A DNA stretch of 64,000 nt from Acidovorax sp. sif1233 (GCF_019218755.1 NZ_JAHUWZ010000011.1:1-64000), one strand, 5' to 3'. Numbered from the stretch's first letter, positions 16,936 to 25,900 are shown. Translations and numbers: made by a program. Notes: generated by a model from the sequence alone, not told the origin.

Positions 16936-18387
16936 CTATATCCACGCTGCGCCTTCGGCTTTTGCGTCCTTGAGTTCCAGGAGCATCCTCATGACTCCCT
17001 GCGGCAAACTCGACCCCACGCTACCGGGACTCACGTCTATACCGATATGGCGTTCAAGTAGATTCGCCCCGAGCGTTGACACTGACAAAGTGCCCGTAGG
17101 CGTCAGTCTGAGCAACTGCTCTTTCACCAGCTCCTGAATAACAATGTCTGGCGGATACCCACGAGACATGACCTGGTTGGCGAAAGATGGCGTCAAGGTA
17201 ACCGCCTCTCCAGCCTCAGCAAAACGCTTTCCAAGTAGCGCTCGCAAACTGGCAGCGAACCGAATACGCTTTGCCGAATCGGTCTGTTCACCATGAATGC
17301 GCTGCAGCTCCCTGGTGATGCGGCCCAACGCTACATCGCGAGCCCCGCGATCAATTTCGTAGCACCGCAAGCTGTCAAGCAAAACCTGAAATGTGTTCAA
17401 GTCATGGAGCCGCTGGATCTGCGCAGTGGAAGGATTGTGGAGCCTCATCAACCAGGCGCGCTCAACGCCCCAGCGCTCCTTCGCCTCAGAGAGCAATGCT
17501 CTGTCCTGCGCCCCCATGGGTCCCGACTTTGGTCGTGGGACAACCACGGGCGGATCTTGATTTGTAGACTCGACCAATGTGCGCTTCAAGAGCAACATGG
17601 CTTGATCGAACGCTACCACGCGGGTCGCCTTTGGCTGGGACTGAACACTGCGACGTGACGCATTACCCCAATCGATTCGGCAAATCACATCGGCTCCAGC
17701 GGCAAGAAAGTCCACGGACACCTGGGCTCCACCTAGCCGATCTCCCGTTTGAGATCGAACAGCAGAAACCCAAGCAATGGGTCGGGCACTGGGCACTTGC
17801 TTAACTGATGCCAGGGACGCTGCGGGCGCAGGGCCCATGGCCAGTGCTAGTTCAATAGCGTCGTTGAAGGCATCCACGCGACTGACATGGCTGCTTGAAT
17901 GCACCTCACGAGAGTGCTCCCTATTGCCCCAGTGCAGAGAACAGACGATTGCAGGCATGCCGATTGCAACCGAGTTCACAAACTTAGGAGCCCTCATGCC
18001 ATCGAAAGGCACCTTTTCACGAAGTGCCTCCTGCCAGTTCAATTCATCATGAAACGGAAGCCCCGCTGCTTGGCCCATAGCGCGCTCGAAAGCTTCGCGT
18101 GAAGATCCACATGGCCCTGAGGTCAGTGTCACAGACTTGGAGCCCACCGAGCACTGCAACCGGCACTCGAAGTTTGGCTTTCCAGTTGCCGGCGTGACCA
18201 GTCTAAACATAGCCCCAGTCTTTCGCCCAGACCTCTCCGACGCGTAGCGCGACAAGCCCACGCAGAACACCCATCCCAACCTCTCACGGTCGGCGAACCA
18301 TACTCGCTCGTCTTCAGGTATCTGGTGGAGAACATCTGCCTCTGCAGCCTCACCAAACCCTTGAACAGGGGTCTTGCTTTCAACCAT
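16936..18387 (-). CDS. Unknown large protein, 483 aa
   Basis: Starts MVESKTPVQGFGEAAEADV and overlaps the 18380-19567 gene by 8 bp. N-terminal half with repeated strand-rich units (RLQCSVGSKSVTLTSG, AIVCSLHWGN, VICRIDWGN) that look like two or three diverged copies; C-terminal half helical (SAKRIRFAASLRALLGKRF). Soluble. Function unknown. Confidence 0.7.
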   Translation of the reverse strand: MVESKTPVQGFGEAAEADVLHQIPEDERVWFADRERLGWVFCVGLSRYASERSGRKTGAMFRLVTPATGKPNFECRLQCSVGSKSVTLTSGPCGSSREAFERAMGQAAGLPFHDELNWQEALREKVPFDGMRAPKFVNSVAIGMPAIVCSLHWGNREHSREVHSSSHVSRVDAFNDAIELALAMGPAPAASLASVKQVPSARPIAWVSAVRSQTGDRLGGAQVSVDFLAAGADVICRIDWGNASRRSVQSQPKATRVVAFDQAMLLLKRTLVESTNQDPPVVVPRPKSGPMGAQDRALLSEAKERWGVERAWLMRLHNPSTAQIQRLHDLNTFQVLLDSLRCYEIDRGARDVALGRITRELQRIHGEQTDSAKRIRFAASLRALLGKRFAEAGEAVTLTPSFANQVMSRGYPPDIVIQELVKEQLLRLTPTGTLSVSTLGANLLERHIGIDVSPGSVGSSLPQGVMRMLLELKDAKAEGAAWI

Positions 18388-19567
18388 TCACTTCCCCAAC
18401 GAAATCGGCTTCATCAGTCGCGTACTCATCGTCGTAGTCTTCATCCAGAGGGAGCAGACAATGATGCTCTGAATTCCCGCCATACTCATCTCCCGACATG
18501 GGAGCTTTCATGAAGGGATAGCTATACAGTGGAACGCTGGGTTGGTGTTTCCTTGCCCCCTCGAACACGGGCAACGGCGGAAGCTCTGGTCCCCACACAA
18601 AGCCATCCAACCAATCGCTCCATTCTTCGAAGTGCCTGGACAGTTCCACGTCGCGAAACCAGATGACAGAAGATGGATCAATGACCCCTTTTGTATTTAA
18701 GAATGCCGCGAAATCAGATCCTCGAAGGCAAGCCAATGCATATCGACTGTGGTCGTATTCCCCACCTGGCGTAGGCATCCAGCGTTGGGATACCACCATG
18801 AGTTCATCAGGGCGCGCCATTGCTGCTGCAACCAGTTTGGAGATGGACTTATCGCTTGCTTCTGGATGCTTGGTTCCAAAGTGCCATTCATGTTGAATGC
18901 GATTGAGCCTGGGGAAAATCTTTTCCATTGCTTTACCAGCCGGGAAGCCAGGAACGCACATCGCCAACACGTCGCCATCATCTTCGTAGTGAAAGTTGCT
19001 ATGGGGACCGCGCAGATAGATTGGAATCTGCGCGGCTATTGCGGGGTCAACGACATAGTGCGGGTACTTTCCCATGGGGCCTAAGATGACCCCCGGACAG
19101 ACTCGCTGGGGGCGATCAATTTCGGGATACTTTGAGTAGCACTGCTCGCCGAACTCTTCTAGAAGAAGGGACTCGTCAATTTCACCGCGCTCAAATCGCT
19201 CAAGTGCTTCGTTCCAAACACAGTACCTTGGGCGCCCGTATTCAGGGGCCAAGGTCGATTGACCTGTCAGTCCCCATGTGCGCACCCAGCGATCAGCCTC
19301 GCTTGGCGTGATGCCGATCTTCATGAGCACACCTGCCTGGTGGTAGTACCTGGCCACACGCACAGTCAACCCTGCATCCTGATCGGAGGGGCTCGGCTGG
19401 CCTAGCAGCCCACGTTGCGAGCATTCAAACCATGATGAATAGCCCAAGGCCAGAGCTGTCGCTTCTTGTGCGGCCGAAAGTTTGAGATGGGGGAATGCCT
19501 TCGAAAGCTGCTTGGCTTTGAGCTTGGGCAGGTTTCCAGACGAAAAGACGAAAGCGGGGATAGCCAT
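18380..19567 (-). CDS. Unknown protein, 395 aa, with GYxSW-type N-terminal helix
   Basis: Starts MAIPAFVFSSGNLPKLKAK. An N-terminal helix-loop of about 50 residues (LSAAQEATALALGYSSWFEC) has the same pattern as the 605-aa protein at 20872 (LQACLAAGFGYASWGALV). The rest holds aromatic-rich segments (YSYPFMKAPMSGDEYGG) and a very acidic C-terminus. Coupled to the downstream 483-aa gene. Function unknown. Confidence 0.7.
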   Translation of the reverse strand: MAIPAFVFSSGNLPKLKAKQLSKAFPHLKLSAAQEATALALGYSSWFECSQRGLLGQPSPSDQDAGLTVRVARYYHQAGVLMKIGITPSEADRWVRTWGLTGQSTLAPEYGRPRYCVWNEALERFERGEIDESLLLEEFGEQCYSKYPEIDRPQRVCPGVILGPMGKYPHYVVDPAIAAQIPIYLRGPHSNFHYEDDGDVLAMCVPGFPAGKAMEKIFPRLNRIQHEWHFGTKHPEASDKSISKLVAAAMARPDELMVVSQRWMPTPGGEYDHSRYALACLRGSDFAAFLNTKGVIDPSSVIWFRDVELSRHFEEWSDWLDGFVWGPELPPLPVFEGARKHQPSVPLYSYPFMKAPMSGDEYGGNSEHHCLLPLDEDYDDEYATDEADFVGEVNG

Positions 19568-20021
19568 GCGATTCTTCCTGGTTATCGCGGTGACGCTGGC
19601 TATCACCACGAGGGAGGATGAATCGTGGAGAGGGTGTGGGGAAGCAATTCTTTGGGGTTCTCGTCAAGATTCTGCACGCCAGCGCAGCGGCCCCTAAGTC
19701 CGCTTCGGTCTCCTGGACCGAAGCACGAATCATAGTGAGACTGTTAGGAGCTGGCAACAAGGAACAGAGCCCTGTCGATAACCTCATGCTGTGATGGTTG
19801 GCTGTGCTGCTACGACAAAGGCAGCGGACTCGGTGGTCAAGTGCATCTGGTTTTTGCAATTGACACCAAGTGCTTTGGTGATGGGGGACGTGCCCGTTCC
19901 ATGAGAGTCATTCGCCACGTAAATCCAGGCGAACGTCACTTGGCCATATCTACGCACTTCAAGCGCCGTTTCCGAGCAATACACTCTACCTCTACGTGGC
20001 CTGCAGGAAGACAATCACCGC
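19568..20021. other. Divergent intergenic region, about 450 bp
   Basis: Lies between the minus gene ending its 5' end at 19567 and the plus gene starting at 20022, so it should hold two divergent promoters. An inverted repeat CTTCGGTCTC/GGACCGAAG stands at about 19703-19724. It also contains the pseudogene fragment at 19917-19990. Confidence 0.5.
19917..19990 (-). pseudogene. Remnant of a paralogue of the 258-aa gene
   Basis: Minus-strand reading VECIARKRRLKCVDMAK-stop-RSPGF closely matches VEHIARKRRWKRVDLAKW-RSAGL inside the 15884-16660 protein, but a TGA interrupts it and nothing similar continues on either side. It is a leftover of a duplication or an exchanged gene. Confidence 0.6.
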
Positions 20022-20807
20022 ATGACTCTCATCGCAACCGTCGCGGCGACAGGCCTGGAAGTCGAGTCGTTCACCACCACCTCGGATGTCTGGGCTAAAT
20101 GGCGCAAGCTGCCTATAGGCACTTTTGTCATCGGCCGCCACCGCATACCGGCCATTCTCAAGCGCAGCGTGCGTGGTCTCCAGTTCTTTGCTGCTGCACC
20201 AGGCATGGCCGGGGTTACAGCCCCAGAATCCGTCGAGCACCAAATCGCCAAGATCAAACTGGTGCTCGGGATGCGGGCCGCTGGCCACCAAGCCAGGGTC
20301 GAGCAGCCTGGCGCGACACCATCGGGCGAGGAATGGCAGGCAGACGTTTTGGTGCAGACGACACGCGGGCCTCTTGCTGTCGAAGTGCAATTGGCCCAAC
20401 AGCACTGGGACGACTACCGGAGCAGGACCGCGCGCTACCGAGCCAGTGGGGTATCTGTCGTGTGGCTGGTGCGGGATGCTCACTTCAAAGCTCTGGGGAA
20501 CAGCAGGATTCGATTCTTGATGACGCAGGGCTGGTCCATCGATGAGGCCATGAACCGGGCCCTTGAGGACATGCCATGCATGCCCCTGGTTGGGCCCGTA
20601 GGCGATGAAGAAGGGCAAAGGGTCGTGGTCTATCCGACTGATCGTCCCGAACCCTTCCTGAGGCTTCCGCTGGAGGCTTTCGGTGCCGGTGTCGCTGCCG
20701 GTGCCTTACGCATGGGCGAGATAAGGAATTCGGACGGCGCGCGATCTTGGCCAGCCTGGATGTGGGACAGCGCGAATGTGCCTGACCTGCTCATGCCACC
20801 AGGTTGA
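20022..20807 (+). CDS. CoiA-like / PD-(D/E)XK nuclease-domain protein
   Basis: 261 residues, the only well-supported plus-strand gene. After a lead region there is EHQIAKIKLVLGMRAAGHQARVE, then QADVLVQTTRGPLAVEVQLA, the D..EVQ pattern of PD-(D/E)XK folds in CoiA-like proteins (CoiA: competence protein acting on incoming DNA). The next strand SGVSVVWLVRD fits too. Could be a nuclease of plasmid processing or defence. Divergent from the 18380 gene. Confidence 0.6.
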   Translation: MTLIATVAATGLEVESFTTTSDVWAKWRKLPIGTFVIGRHRIPAILKRSVRGLQFFAAAPGMAGVTAPESVEHQIAKIKLVLGMRAAGHQARVEQPGATPSGEEWQADVLVQTTRGPLAVEVQLAQQHWDDYRSRTARYRASGVSVVWLVRDAHFKALGNSRIRFLMTQGWSIDEAMNRALEDMPCMPLVGPVGDEEGQRVVVYPTDRPEPFLRLPLEAFGAGVAAGALRMGEIRNSDGARSWPAWMWDSANVPDLLMPPG

Positions 20808-20871
20808 TCATGAGGGGTTACAGGCAGGGGTTCCGACTGTGCCCATTACCCTTCCCTATTTGGGCATCAAG

Positions 20872-22689
20872 TCAAATTTTTTTGGAAGAGCCGGAACCGG
20901 CGTCCACCAAACTCAACCTGGAGGAACTGAGACTGTTGTCGAGGTCGTTAAACATTGACTCCAAAGACAGGAACTGAGTACAGAGGTCCCGCGTCTGATT
21001 CGACAGGGTATCTCGCTGGGTCGAGTCCAGCCACATAGCTTCCTTGCGATGGGTGTGCAGCCTCACCAAGCGGAAGAGTGCAACGATATCCGTATGGGTC
21101 TGTATTCGAGGAGCTGAACCAAGATTGCGCAACACGCAGTAGACCATGAATTCTGGGTCGCGATGCAGGTGCTTTCGGCTATTGCGCAAACCATTCTTGC
21201 CATAGAAGGCCAGACCATAGTCGCCCAAAACTTGAGCAGTTAAGCGACTGAGTTCTGGGTAGGTTTTGATCATTTCTCGTGCGGCATTAGGGGCATCAAC
21301 CGAGCGAACCCAAGGGTCTTCCATCGCATACTGCGCCTCCTCCGAAGCAACTGGATTGGCGTGGAGTGCAGACAAAGCAAGAAGCTTGCTCAAGGATTCG
21401 AGCGCGGTAGGTTCTAGGTCGATCCACTGCCGCTCACTTTCAGCTAGCTCAGTGATAGCCACCGCAAATTGAAGGACTGTCTCAAAGGTGCTCTGATCAA
21501 AAGCGTAAGGGACCTTCTCCAGCATCCAATCGCATTCACCTTGCAATTTTTGCTTTGCTTCCTCTACCGATGGAAGCTGCAAGCCCAACAGGCACTCCAG
21601 CTGATCTGCCTGCATGAGCCGCACTGGACCGCTCCAGAACTCGCCGTCTATCGTCAACTCACGACCAAGAAATAACCGGCCATTGCGCGTTGGTAGCAGC
21701 TCTAACAGTGGGCCCTGCGAGTAGGGATCTTCAAGACCGGCCCCAGAATTCATGGCGACTCGCACGTAGCTGGGCCGCCATGGGTTTTGAAAATTCACCT
21801 GTACTAGCTTCTCAGGCAGCGTTTTCAGCGCGTAATCCTGTGTCGGCTGTCGCTCCCAGAGTGCTACCGCCGACTCCCTGAGGTCTGCGGGTGTTGAAAA
21901 AACACTTCCATGGACAAGCCCGAGTTCTGGCCAAGCCCAGCCATATCCTGCATGCGAGCCATCAGTATTCGCGAACTGCAAAGGCTGCAGACCAGTGGGC
22001 CATGAGTACATGAGCCCCCATGATCTCTCTGTCAAAGACCGCGTGGACATGTAGGCACCGCTCTCGATGTCCGCCATCAATTTCTCCAGGGTGATGCCGC
22101 AGTCTGGGGACCAAAACATGTTGGCAACCTCCCAAGCAAACTCAGCAGCCCATTTAACGCGCACTATCCCCGGCCCTATCTTTTCAAGGTTTTCCCACTC
22201 TTGCCAATTTGCCTCCAAACCTCGAACGCGGCGTTCGTAGAAGTCGTCCGCCATGCTTCGGGCTTGAGTGTCTAGGAAGCCCGAGTCGCCGTAAGTGCGT
22301 CTCACGGTCAGCAATGCTGATTTCCACGACGCATATACCGCCTCTAGCGCGTCGTAGAGTCCAACAAAGCCCGCGACAAACATTCGCCATGCGATGGCGT
22401 CTTCCAGCTTCTGACTATTTTTGGGAAGCTGGCGCTCATCAGCCATCCTGCCGTCCAATGCGACCAGTGCCCCCCACGAGGCATACCCAAACCCTGCTGC
22501 GAGGCAGGCCTGAAGTTGCTGCGCAGGCATCTCCCTGAACCCAGGGTGCGTGCTCAACTCGCTCATTAGGTGAGCGAGTTGGCCGGAGGAAACGTCCTCC
22601 ATCGTCACTGGGATCGCCAGGGCCAAATATTCAGGAATCGGGACCTCTTCGGGGTGCTCTCTGAAGTAGGTAAATCTTTCGTGATCCAT
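20872..22689 (-). CDS. Unknown large protein, 605 aa
   Basis: Starts MDHERFTYFREHPEEVPIP. Helical N-terminus with the FGYASW pattern shared with the 395-aa protein, a long middle rich in Trp and aromatic residues, and a helical C-terminus ending SGSSKKI. No signal peptide or membrane helix. Function unknown; may be functionally linked with the 18380 protein given the shared N-terminal pattern. Confidence 0.7.
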   Translation of the reverse strand: MDHERFTYFREHPEEVPIPEYLALAIPVTMEDVSSGQLAHLMSELSTHPGFREMPAQQLQACLAAGFGYASWGALVALDGRMADERQLPKNSQKLEDAIAWRMFVAGFVGLYDALEAVYASWKSALLTVRRTYGDSGFLDTQARSMADDFYERRVRGLEANWQEWENLEKIGPGIVRVKWAAEFAWEVANMFWSPDCGITLEKLMADIESGAYMSTRSLTERSWGLMYSWPTGLQPLQFANTDGSHAGYGWAWPELGLVHGSVFSTPADLRESAVALWERQPTQDYALKTLPEKLVQVNFQNPWRPSYVRVAMNSGAGLEDPYSQGPLLELLPTRNGRLFLGRELTIDGEFWSGPVRLMQADQLECLLGLQLPSVEEAKQKLQGECDWMLEKVPYAFDQSTFETVLQFAVAITELAESERQWIDLEPTALESLSKLLALSALHANPVASEEAQYAMEDPWVRSVDAPNAAREMIKTYPELSRLTAQVLGDYGLAFYGKNGLRNSRKHLHRDPEFMVYCVLRNLGSAPRIQTHTDIVALFRLVRLHTHRKEAMWLDSTQRDTLSNQTRDLCTQFLSLESMFNDLDNSLSSSRLSLVDAGSGSSKKI

Positions 22690-23278
22690 GGTGATTTTTG
22701 GTTAGCCTTCGATTGCCAGAGTGCTCTAAGAGGCAGATATTCAGCATTCTGGCCGCGTGAATTTCACCTACGACTTTATCAACGCCCGAATCGCGGATTT
22801 AATGCTCGAATCCAATCGTAGCCCAAAGCAGAACTACAACCGAATCGAGGCGTATGGCCTGCGATTCTTGGAAAGAACAGAAAGACGTTTTCGTTATTTG
22901 ACTATTGTGAGCTTCGTGCGTGTAGTCCCGGTGGTAGCTGCCACACCTGTCTCAAAGGTGACATTCAGGCGGCAGTGTATTGGTTTGCTAGCTATACGAC
23001 TGGCAGACGCTCTTGTCTGCGCATGCTAACCAGGGACCGCTCATGCGCAATACCACGCTATTTCTCGCTCGCCTCATCGCTCTGATGCTCGCTATCGCAG
23101 CCGCCGCTGTACTTTCTATTGCAGCATCTTCTCTGCTCTGCCTAACATTTATATAACCGAGTAAAAGGTGCGTCGGATACGGCCACCACAGGTGCCAGGA
23201 GTTAAGGTGAAACACGGAAATGCTGCTTAGGCCGCAGGGTGACTCAGCACATGGAATAAACAATTCGGATGCACCAAT
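22690..23278. other. Gene-poor region, about 590 bp
   Basis: Contains no strong gene. A plus-strand frame from GTG 22757 to 23029 (90 codons) and a hydrophobic 37-codon plus frame at 23043 are the only candidates; neither has a convincing ribosome site. Confidence 0.4.
23043..23156 (+). CDS. Possible 37-aa hydrophobic peptide
   Basis: Reads MRNTTLFLARLIALMLAIAA and continues hydrophobic to the end, a single membrane helix with a basic start, like small type I toxins or leader peptides. No good Shine-Dalgarno, so support is weak. Confidence 0.25.
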   Translation: MRNTTLFLARLIALMLAIAAAAVLSIAASSLLCLTFI

Positions 23279-23284
23279 GAAAAA

Positions 23285-23310
23285 GCCCCCAGTCCTTGCG
23301 GAGTGGGGGC
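23285..23310 (-). terminator. Rho-independent terminator after the toxin-antitoxin pair
   Basis: GCCCCCA/TGGGGGC stem with a 12-nt loop followed on the minus strand by TTTTTC, 15 bp after the antitoxin stop. Confidence 0.85.
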
Positions 23311-23325
23311 TTCTTTGTTCGGCGA

Positions 23326-23646
23326 TTAAGCGAATGACAGCTCAATCTTGCCAGAGCCTTGCCGCTTTGTCTTGCCCACGATGATGGTTACATCGTGGCC
23401 AAGCCGAGCGACCAGCTCAAGCATCTTTGCTTCACTCACTCCACGGAATTGACCGCGAGTGATTTTTGACACTTTCGCCTGATCGATACCAAGCAAAGTG
23501 GCCGCTGCTTCTTGGGTCAGGCGACGGGCTTTGATTGCCCTCGCGATTTCTGCCGCAAGAGTAGCTTTGCGCTGCATTTCTGCGGCGTCAGAATAGCCAA
23601 GGTCGGCGTACACATTGGTGCTACCAACTTCAATTTCGACAGTCAT
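23326..23646 (-). CDS. HigA/XRE-type antitoxin
   Basis: 106 residues with a helix-turn-helix (RRLTQEAAATLLGIDQAKVSKITRG) of the XRE class as in phage-type HigA antitoxins, then LELVARLGHDVTIIVG. Would neutralise the upstream RelE/HigB-like toxin and repress the operon. Toxin gene comes first, as in HigBA, and the two overlap by 4 bp. Confidence 0.85.
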   Translation of the reverse strand: MTVEIEVGSTNVYADLGYSDAAEMQRKATLAAEIARAIKARRLTQEAAATLLGIDQAKVSKITRGQFRGVSEAKMLELVARLGHDVTIIVGKTKRQGSGKIELSFA

Positions 23647-24029
23647 TTTCTGACTCCTTTAGCCTGTTGTGACCAAGCGGCATGATCCTCCTGCGCATCC
23701 TTCAACCGTGACTTAATCAGGTCGATGTCTTGTTTAGGTGTTTCTATGCCTTTGGTCGATTTTTTTTGGAAGCAGTGCAGAACGTAGATCCAGTGGTCCA
23801 ATCGAACCGTATAAACGGCACGATAGGTCCCCCCTTCATCGCTTTCCACCACCTCCAGCACGCCAGCCGATCCAAAGCCTTTCAGAGGCTTCGCGGCATC
23901 ATGTTTTTGCCCAGCCTGAGCAAGCCCCAAGGCAAACCCGAAAACGTCTTGAACGTCTTCAGGCATTTCCTTGAGATCCTTCTTGGATGAGCCCATCCAC
24001 TTGATGGGTTTGCGTGGGGGCTGAATCAT
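23643..24029 (-). CDS. HigB/RelE-superfamily toxin (Gp49-like)
   Basis: 128 residues with the phage Gp49/HigB-like pattern: KDLKEMPEDVQDVFGFAL, then LEVVESDEGGTYRAVYTVRLDHWIYVLHCFQKKS, the strand set of ribosome-dependent mRNA interferases. Its ATG overlaps the stop of the 302-aa gene (ATGA), so the pair is fused onto the 3' end of a gene that carries an element-type leader. An inverted repeat just upstream is a likely autorepression operator. Confidence 0.85.
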   Translation of the reverse strand: MIQPPRKPIKWMGSSKKDLKEMPEDVQDVFGFALGLAQAGQKHDAAKPLKGFGSAGVLEVVESDEGGTYRAVYTVRLDHWIYVLHCFQKKSTKGIETPKQDIDLIKSRLKDAQEDHAAWSQQAKGVRK

Positions 24030-24934
24030 GTTGGATTATGCCCAGATTGGCATAAAGGGTCAACCTGACTCTGTGCCAGCCCCGCCGATGCCACCTCTTC
24101 TGGCCAAGCCTCGATTTCGACGCCATCGACGAAACGAATGCTGTACATCGGTCCACACTCGTGGGAGTCGTAGGTTTTTGGATCAACGGCCCCCAGCAGT
24201 GTGAAGTGTTGACCGTCACGCTCTGCGTGTTGTCCATACCTCGCTGCTAAATTGCCAGTCTTGCCCCCTGAAGGGTGCTCAAAGGAAGTGGACAGATTCA
24301 GTCGCTTCAGTTCAGCCTCAGTCAAGTTGCTAGCGCCGAAGTCTTCGACTGTCTGGCCAGAGTTGTAGGAAACGCCATCCGTGCTGTTCCATTGGACCAA
24401 GCCACCATCGGCATCCTGGCCTAGTACCTCACCATCCACAAGGGATGATCCGGCTTCGGCTGTTGAGGTGGACGGATCAACGCAATTCACATCTCCCCCG
24501 CCTGGCGCAGGATCAAGCAGATGATCCCTTGCCTCCAGGATGAGCGAAGCAATGTCGTCGCCGACGATTGCAAAGCCATCCGGGTCTTGGGGATCGTTCA
24601 CCATGAACGCGCCAGGTACCTCGGGCTTCACTTCAGGATTGCGAGTTCCGACAAAGTAGCCAGCCTTGGCAAGCGCCTCGTGGGCCTCGATTTCTGAGTC
24701 AACCACTTCGACTCCATCGGCATCAACAATGTGGACGAATTCGCCACCTTCGTTGAACAGCGACAAGCGAATGGCCTTGGCCTCCTCGAAGCTCTCGCAC
24801 TTGTTTGCGCAGTCGTCGTTGGCCCAGATGTAGAAAGGCTTCGCAGCATCTTGGCCAATCGCGTTTTTGAGAGTAGTTACCTTGTCATGAGACTTGGTAG
24901 GCTGCTCAATGTAATTCGACCCGTTTCCGAGCAT
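24026..24934 (-). CDS. Unknown acidic protein, 302 aa
   Basis: Starts MLGNGSNYIEQPTKSHDKV. Acidic, with repeated strand pairs such as FVHIVDADGVEVVDSE and YSIRFVDGVEIEAWPEE. Soluble. Family not recognised. Start set by a textbook leader at 24935-24997; driven by module E. Confidence 0.7.
   Translation of the reverse strand: MLGNGSNYIEQPTKSHDKVTTLKNAIGQDAAKPFYIWANDDCANKCESFEEAKAIRLSLFNEGGEFVHIVDADGVEVVDSEIEAHEALAKAGYFVGTRNPEVKPEVPGAFMVNDPQDPDGFAIVGDDIASLILEARDHLLDPAPGGGDVNCVDPSTSTAEAGSSLVDGEVLGQDADGGLVQWNSTDGVSYNSGQTVEDFGASNLTEAELKRLNLSTSFEHPSGGKTGNLAARYGQHAERDGQHFTLLGAVDPKTYDSHECGPMYSIRFVDGVEIEAWPEEVASAGLAQSQVDPLCQSGHNPT
24036..24055 (-). promoter_or_regulatory. Likely operator of the toxin-antitoxin pair
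   Basis: Perfect inverted repeat TTATGCC-6 nt-GGCATAA, 6 bp before the toxin start and inside the 3' end of the 302-aa gene. Size and place fit a binding site of the XRE antitoxin. Confidence 0.65.
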
Positions 24935-24997
24935 TTCCGTTCTCCTGCGAAAGAGACGGACACCGGCCCAGCGGGCAACAAGTGCCCGTCAGGGTTA
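24935..24997 (-). promoter_or_regulatory. Translation leader, clearest two-hairpin example
   Basis: Proximal stem TCCGT-CTC/GAG-ACGGA at 24936-24960 holds the Shine-Dalgarno GGAGA. Distal stem CCC, CGGGC, loop, GCCCG, GGG at 24967-24994. Confidence 0.8.
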
Positions 24998-25037
24998 AAA
25001 AAGGCTTTCGCCTGCAACGCTGATTCGCCTTGAGGGC

Positions 25038-25121
25038 ACGGTCAGCAACCGTTTGCAACCTTTGCAGTACGCAAGAGGGTGAAAACAAATTCCCAAAGGC
25101 CAATAACTGGCTCTTGGGAAT
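25038..25121 (-). promoter_or_regulatory. Composite promoter-like module E
   Basis: Palindrome ATTCCCAAAGG/CTTGGGAAT (25089-25121), CGTACT (AGTACG at 25066-25071) 17 nt later, mini-hairpin ACGG-TTGCTGA-CCGT at 25038-25052 after 13 nt. Confidence 0.65.
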
Positions 25122-25246
25122 CTGCTCTTTAGGAGGGCAAATCGTCACGACCAGAACCAACCTGGTGAGGTCGGTGCTGGTGTGGATTTCAGTCAAGAGA
25201 ACTCGACGGTGGAAATTCGTTGAAGAACTCAAAACCAGGCATGGAG

Positions 25247-25528
25247 TCAACCTTCAACGCTCAACGTTGCGCTCGATCTCGCAATGCCCATTTCCTGCAG
25301 GTATTCCATCAGGCCGTGGGCGTCACGGGCATGGCGCATGTACCCGAATTCGATAAGCCAAAGGCCCTCGACACTTGGGGAGCCATCATCGTCCTCATTG
25401 CTGAATTCGAAGATGGACTTGCCAAACTCGTCCTCAACATGGGCTCGAAAAATTCCCCGCTCATCGTGGTCCACCACCAACTTGAGTCGGTGAGTACGCA
25501 CAGGGCGCTCAACAGATGCATGTGACAT
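25247..25528 (-). CDS. Unknown protein, 93 aa
   Basis: Starts MSHASVERPVRTHRLKLVV; strand-rich start, acidic centre (FEFSNEDDDGSP), helical end (MEYLQEMGIARSS). Leader at 25529-25583. Function unknown. Confidence 0.65.
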   Translation of the reverse strand: MSHASVERPVRTHRLKLVVDHDERGIFRAHVEDEFGKSIFEFSNEDDDGSPSVEGLWLIEFGYMRHARDAHGLMEYLQEMGIARSSATLSVEG

Positions 25529-25588
25529 GACGTTTCCTTGAAAACGCCAGGCATCCCCCAGACCGGGGGCTACCCGGCAGGGTGTGAA

Positions 25589-25900
25589 CTACAAGCGATG
25601 CACGCCTTTTGTCGCAGCGATAGAAGCACACGAGCGAACAAAATGGTGACCGTCGTTGTGCAGCGCATCGCGCGCATCCTTGGTACACAGGTGCCAGTGT
25701 TCGTTTGCCACGATGCACTTGCCACTGCGCTCCAGGTTATCAAGATCCTTTGCCTCTATGGCGCCCTTCGAAACGAGTGTTCCAATCAAAAGATCGCGTT
25801 GCTCGAAGAGACGCTCAATTTCTCCCGGTTTGGGGCAGCGCGGGATGCGATCTGAATCCAGTTGGGAAGGTGTAAGACATTGGTACTGAGGGTTCAGCAT
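25589..25900 (-). CDS. Unknown protein, 103 aa
   Basis: Starts MLNPQYQCLTPSQLDSDR at 25900, set by the leader (25901-25960). Helical centre PGEIERLFEQRDLLIGTLV and a Cys/His-containing end (VANEHWHLCTKDARD). Function unknown. Confidence 0.6.
   Translation of the reverse strand: MLNPQYQCLTPSQLDSDRIPRCPKPGEIERLFEQRDLLIGTLVSKGAIEAKDLDNLERSGKCIVANEHWHLCTKDARDALHNDGHHFVRSCASIAATKGVHRL

Larger units (their letters stand above)
7287..24029. other. Candidate acquired block lacking the leader and promoter modules
   Basis: Across these about 16.7 kb none of the two-hairpin leaders and none of the palindrome/CGTAAT modules occur, while both flanks are full of them. The block has its own tyrosine recombinase, a TrfB-like regulator, toxin-antitoxin genes, an A+T-rich end (7.3-9 kb) and the only convincing plus-strand gene. 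No flanking direct repeats were found by eye, so the borders are approximate. Confidence 0.4.

Noticed and set aside
22757..23029. Plus-strand 90-codon frame
   Set aside because: GTG start without a ribosome site and no recognisable protein character.
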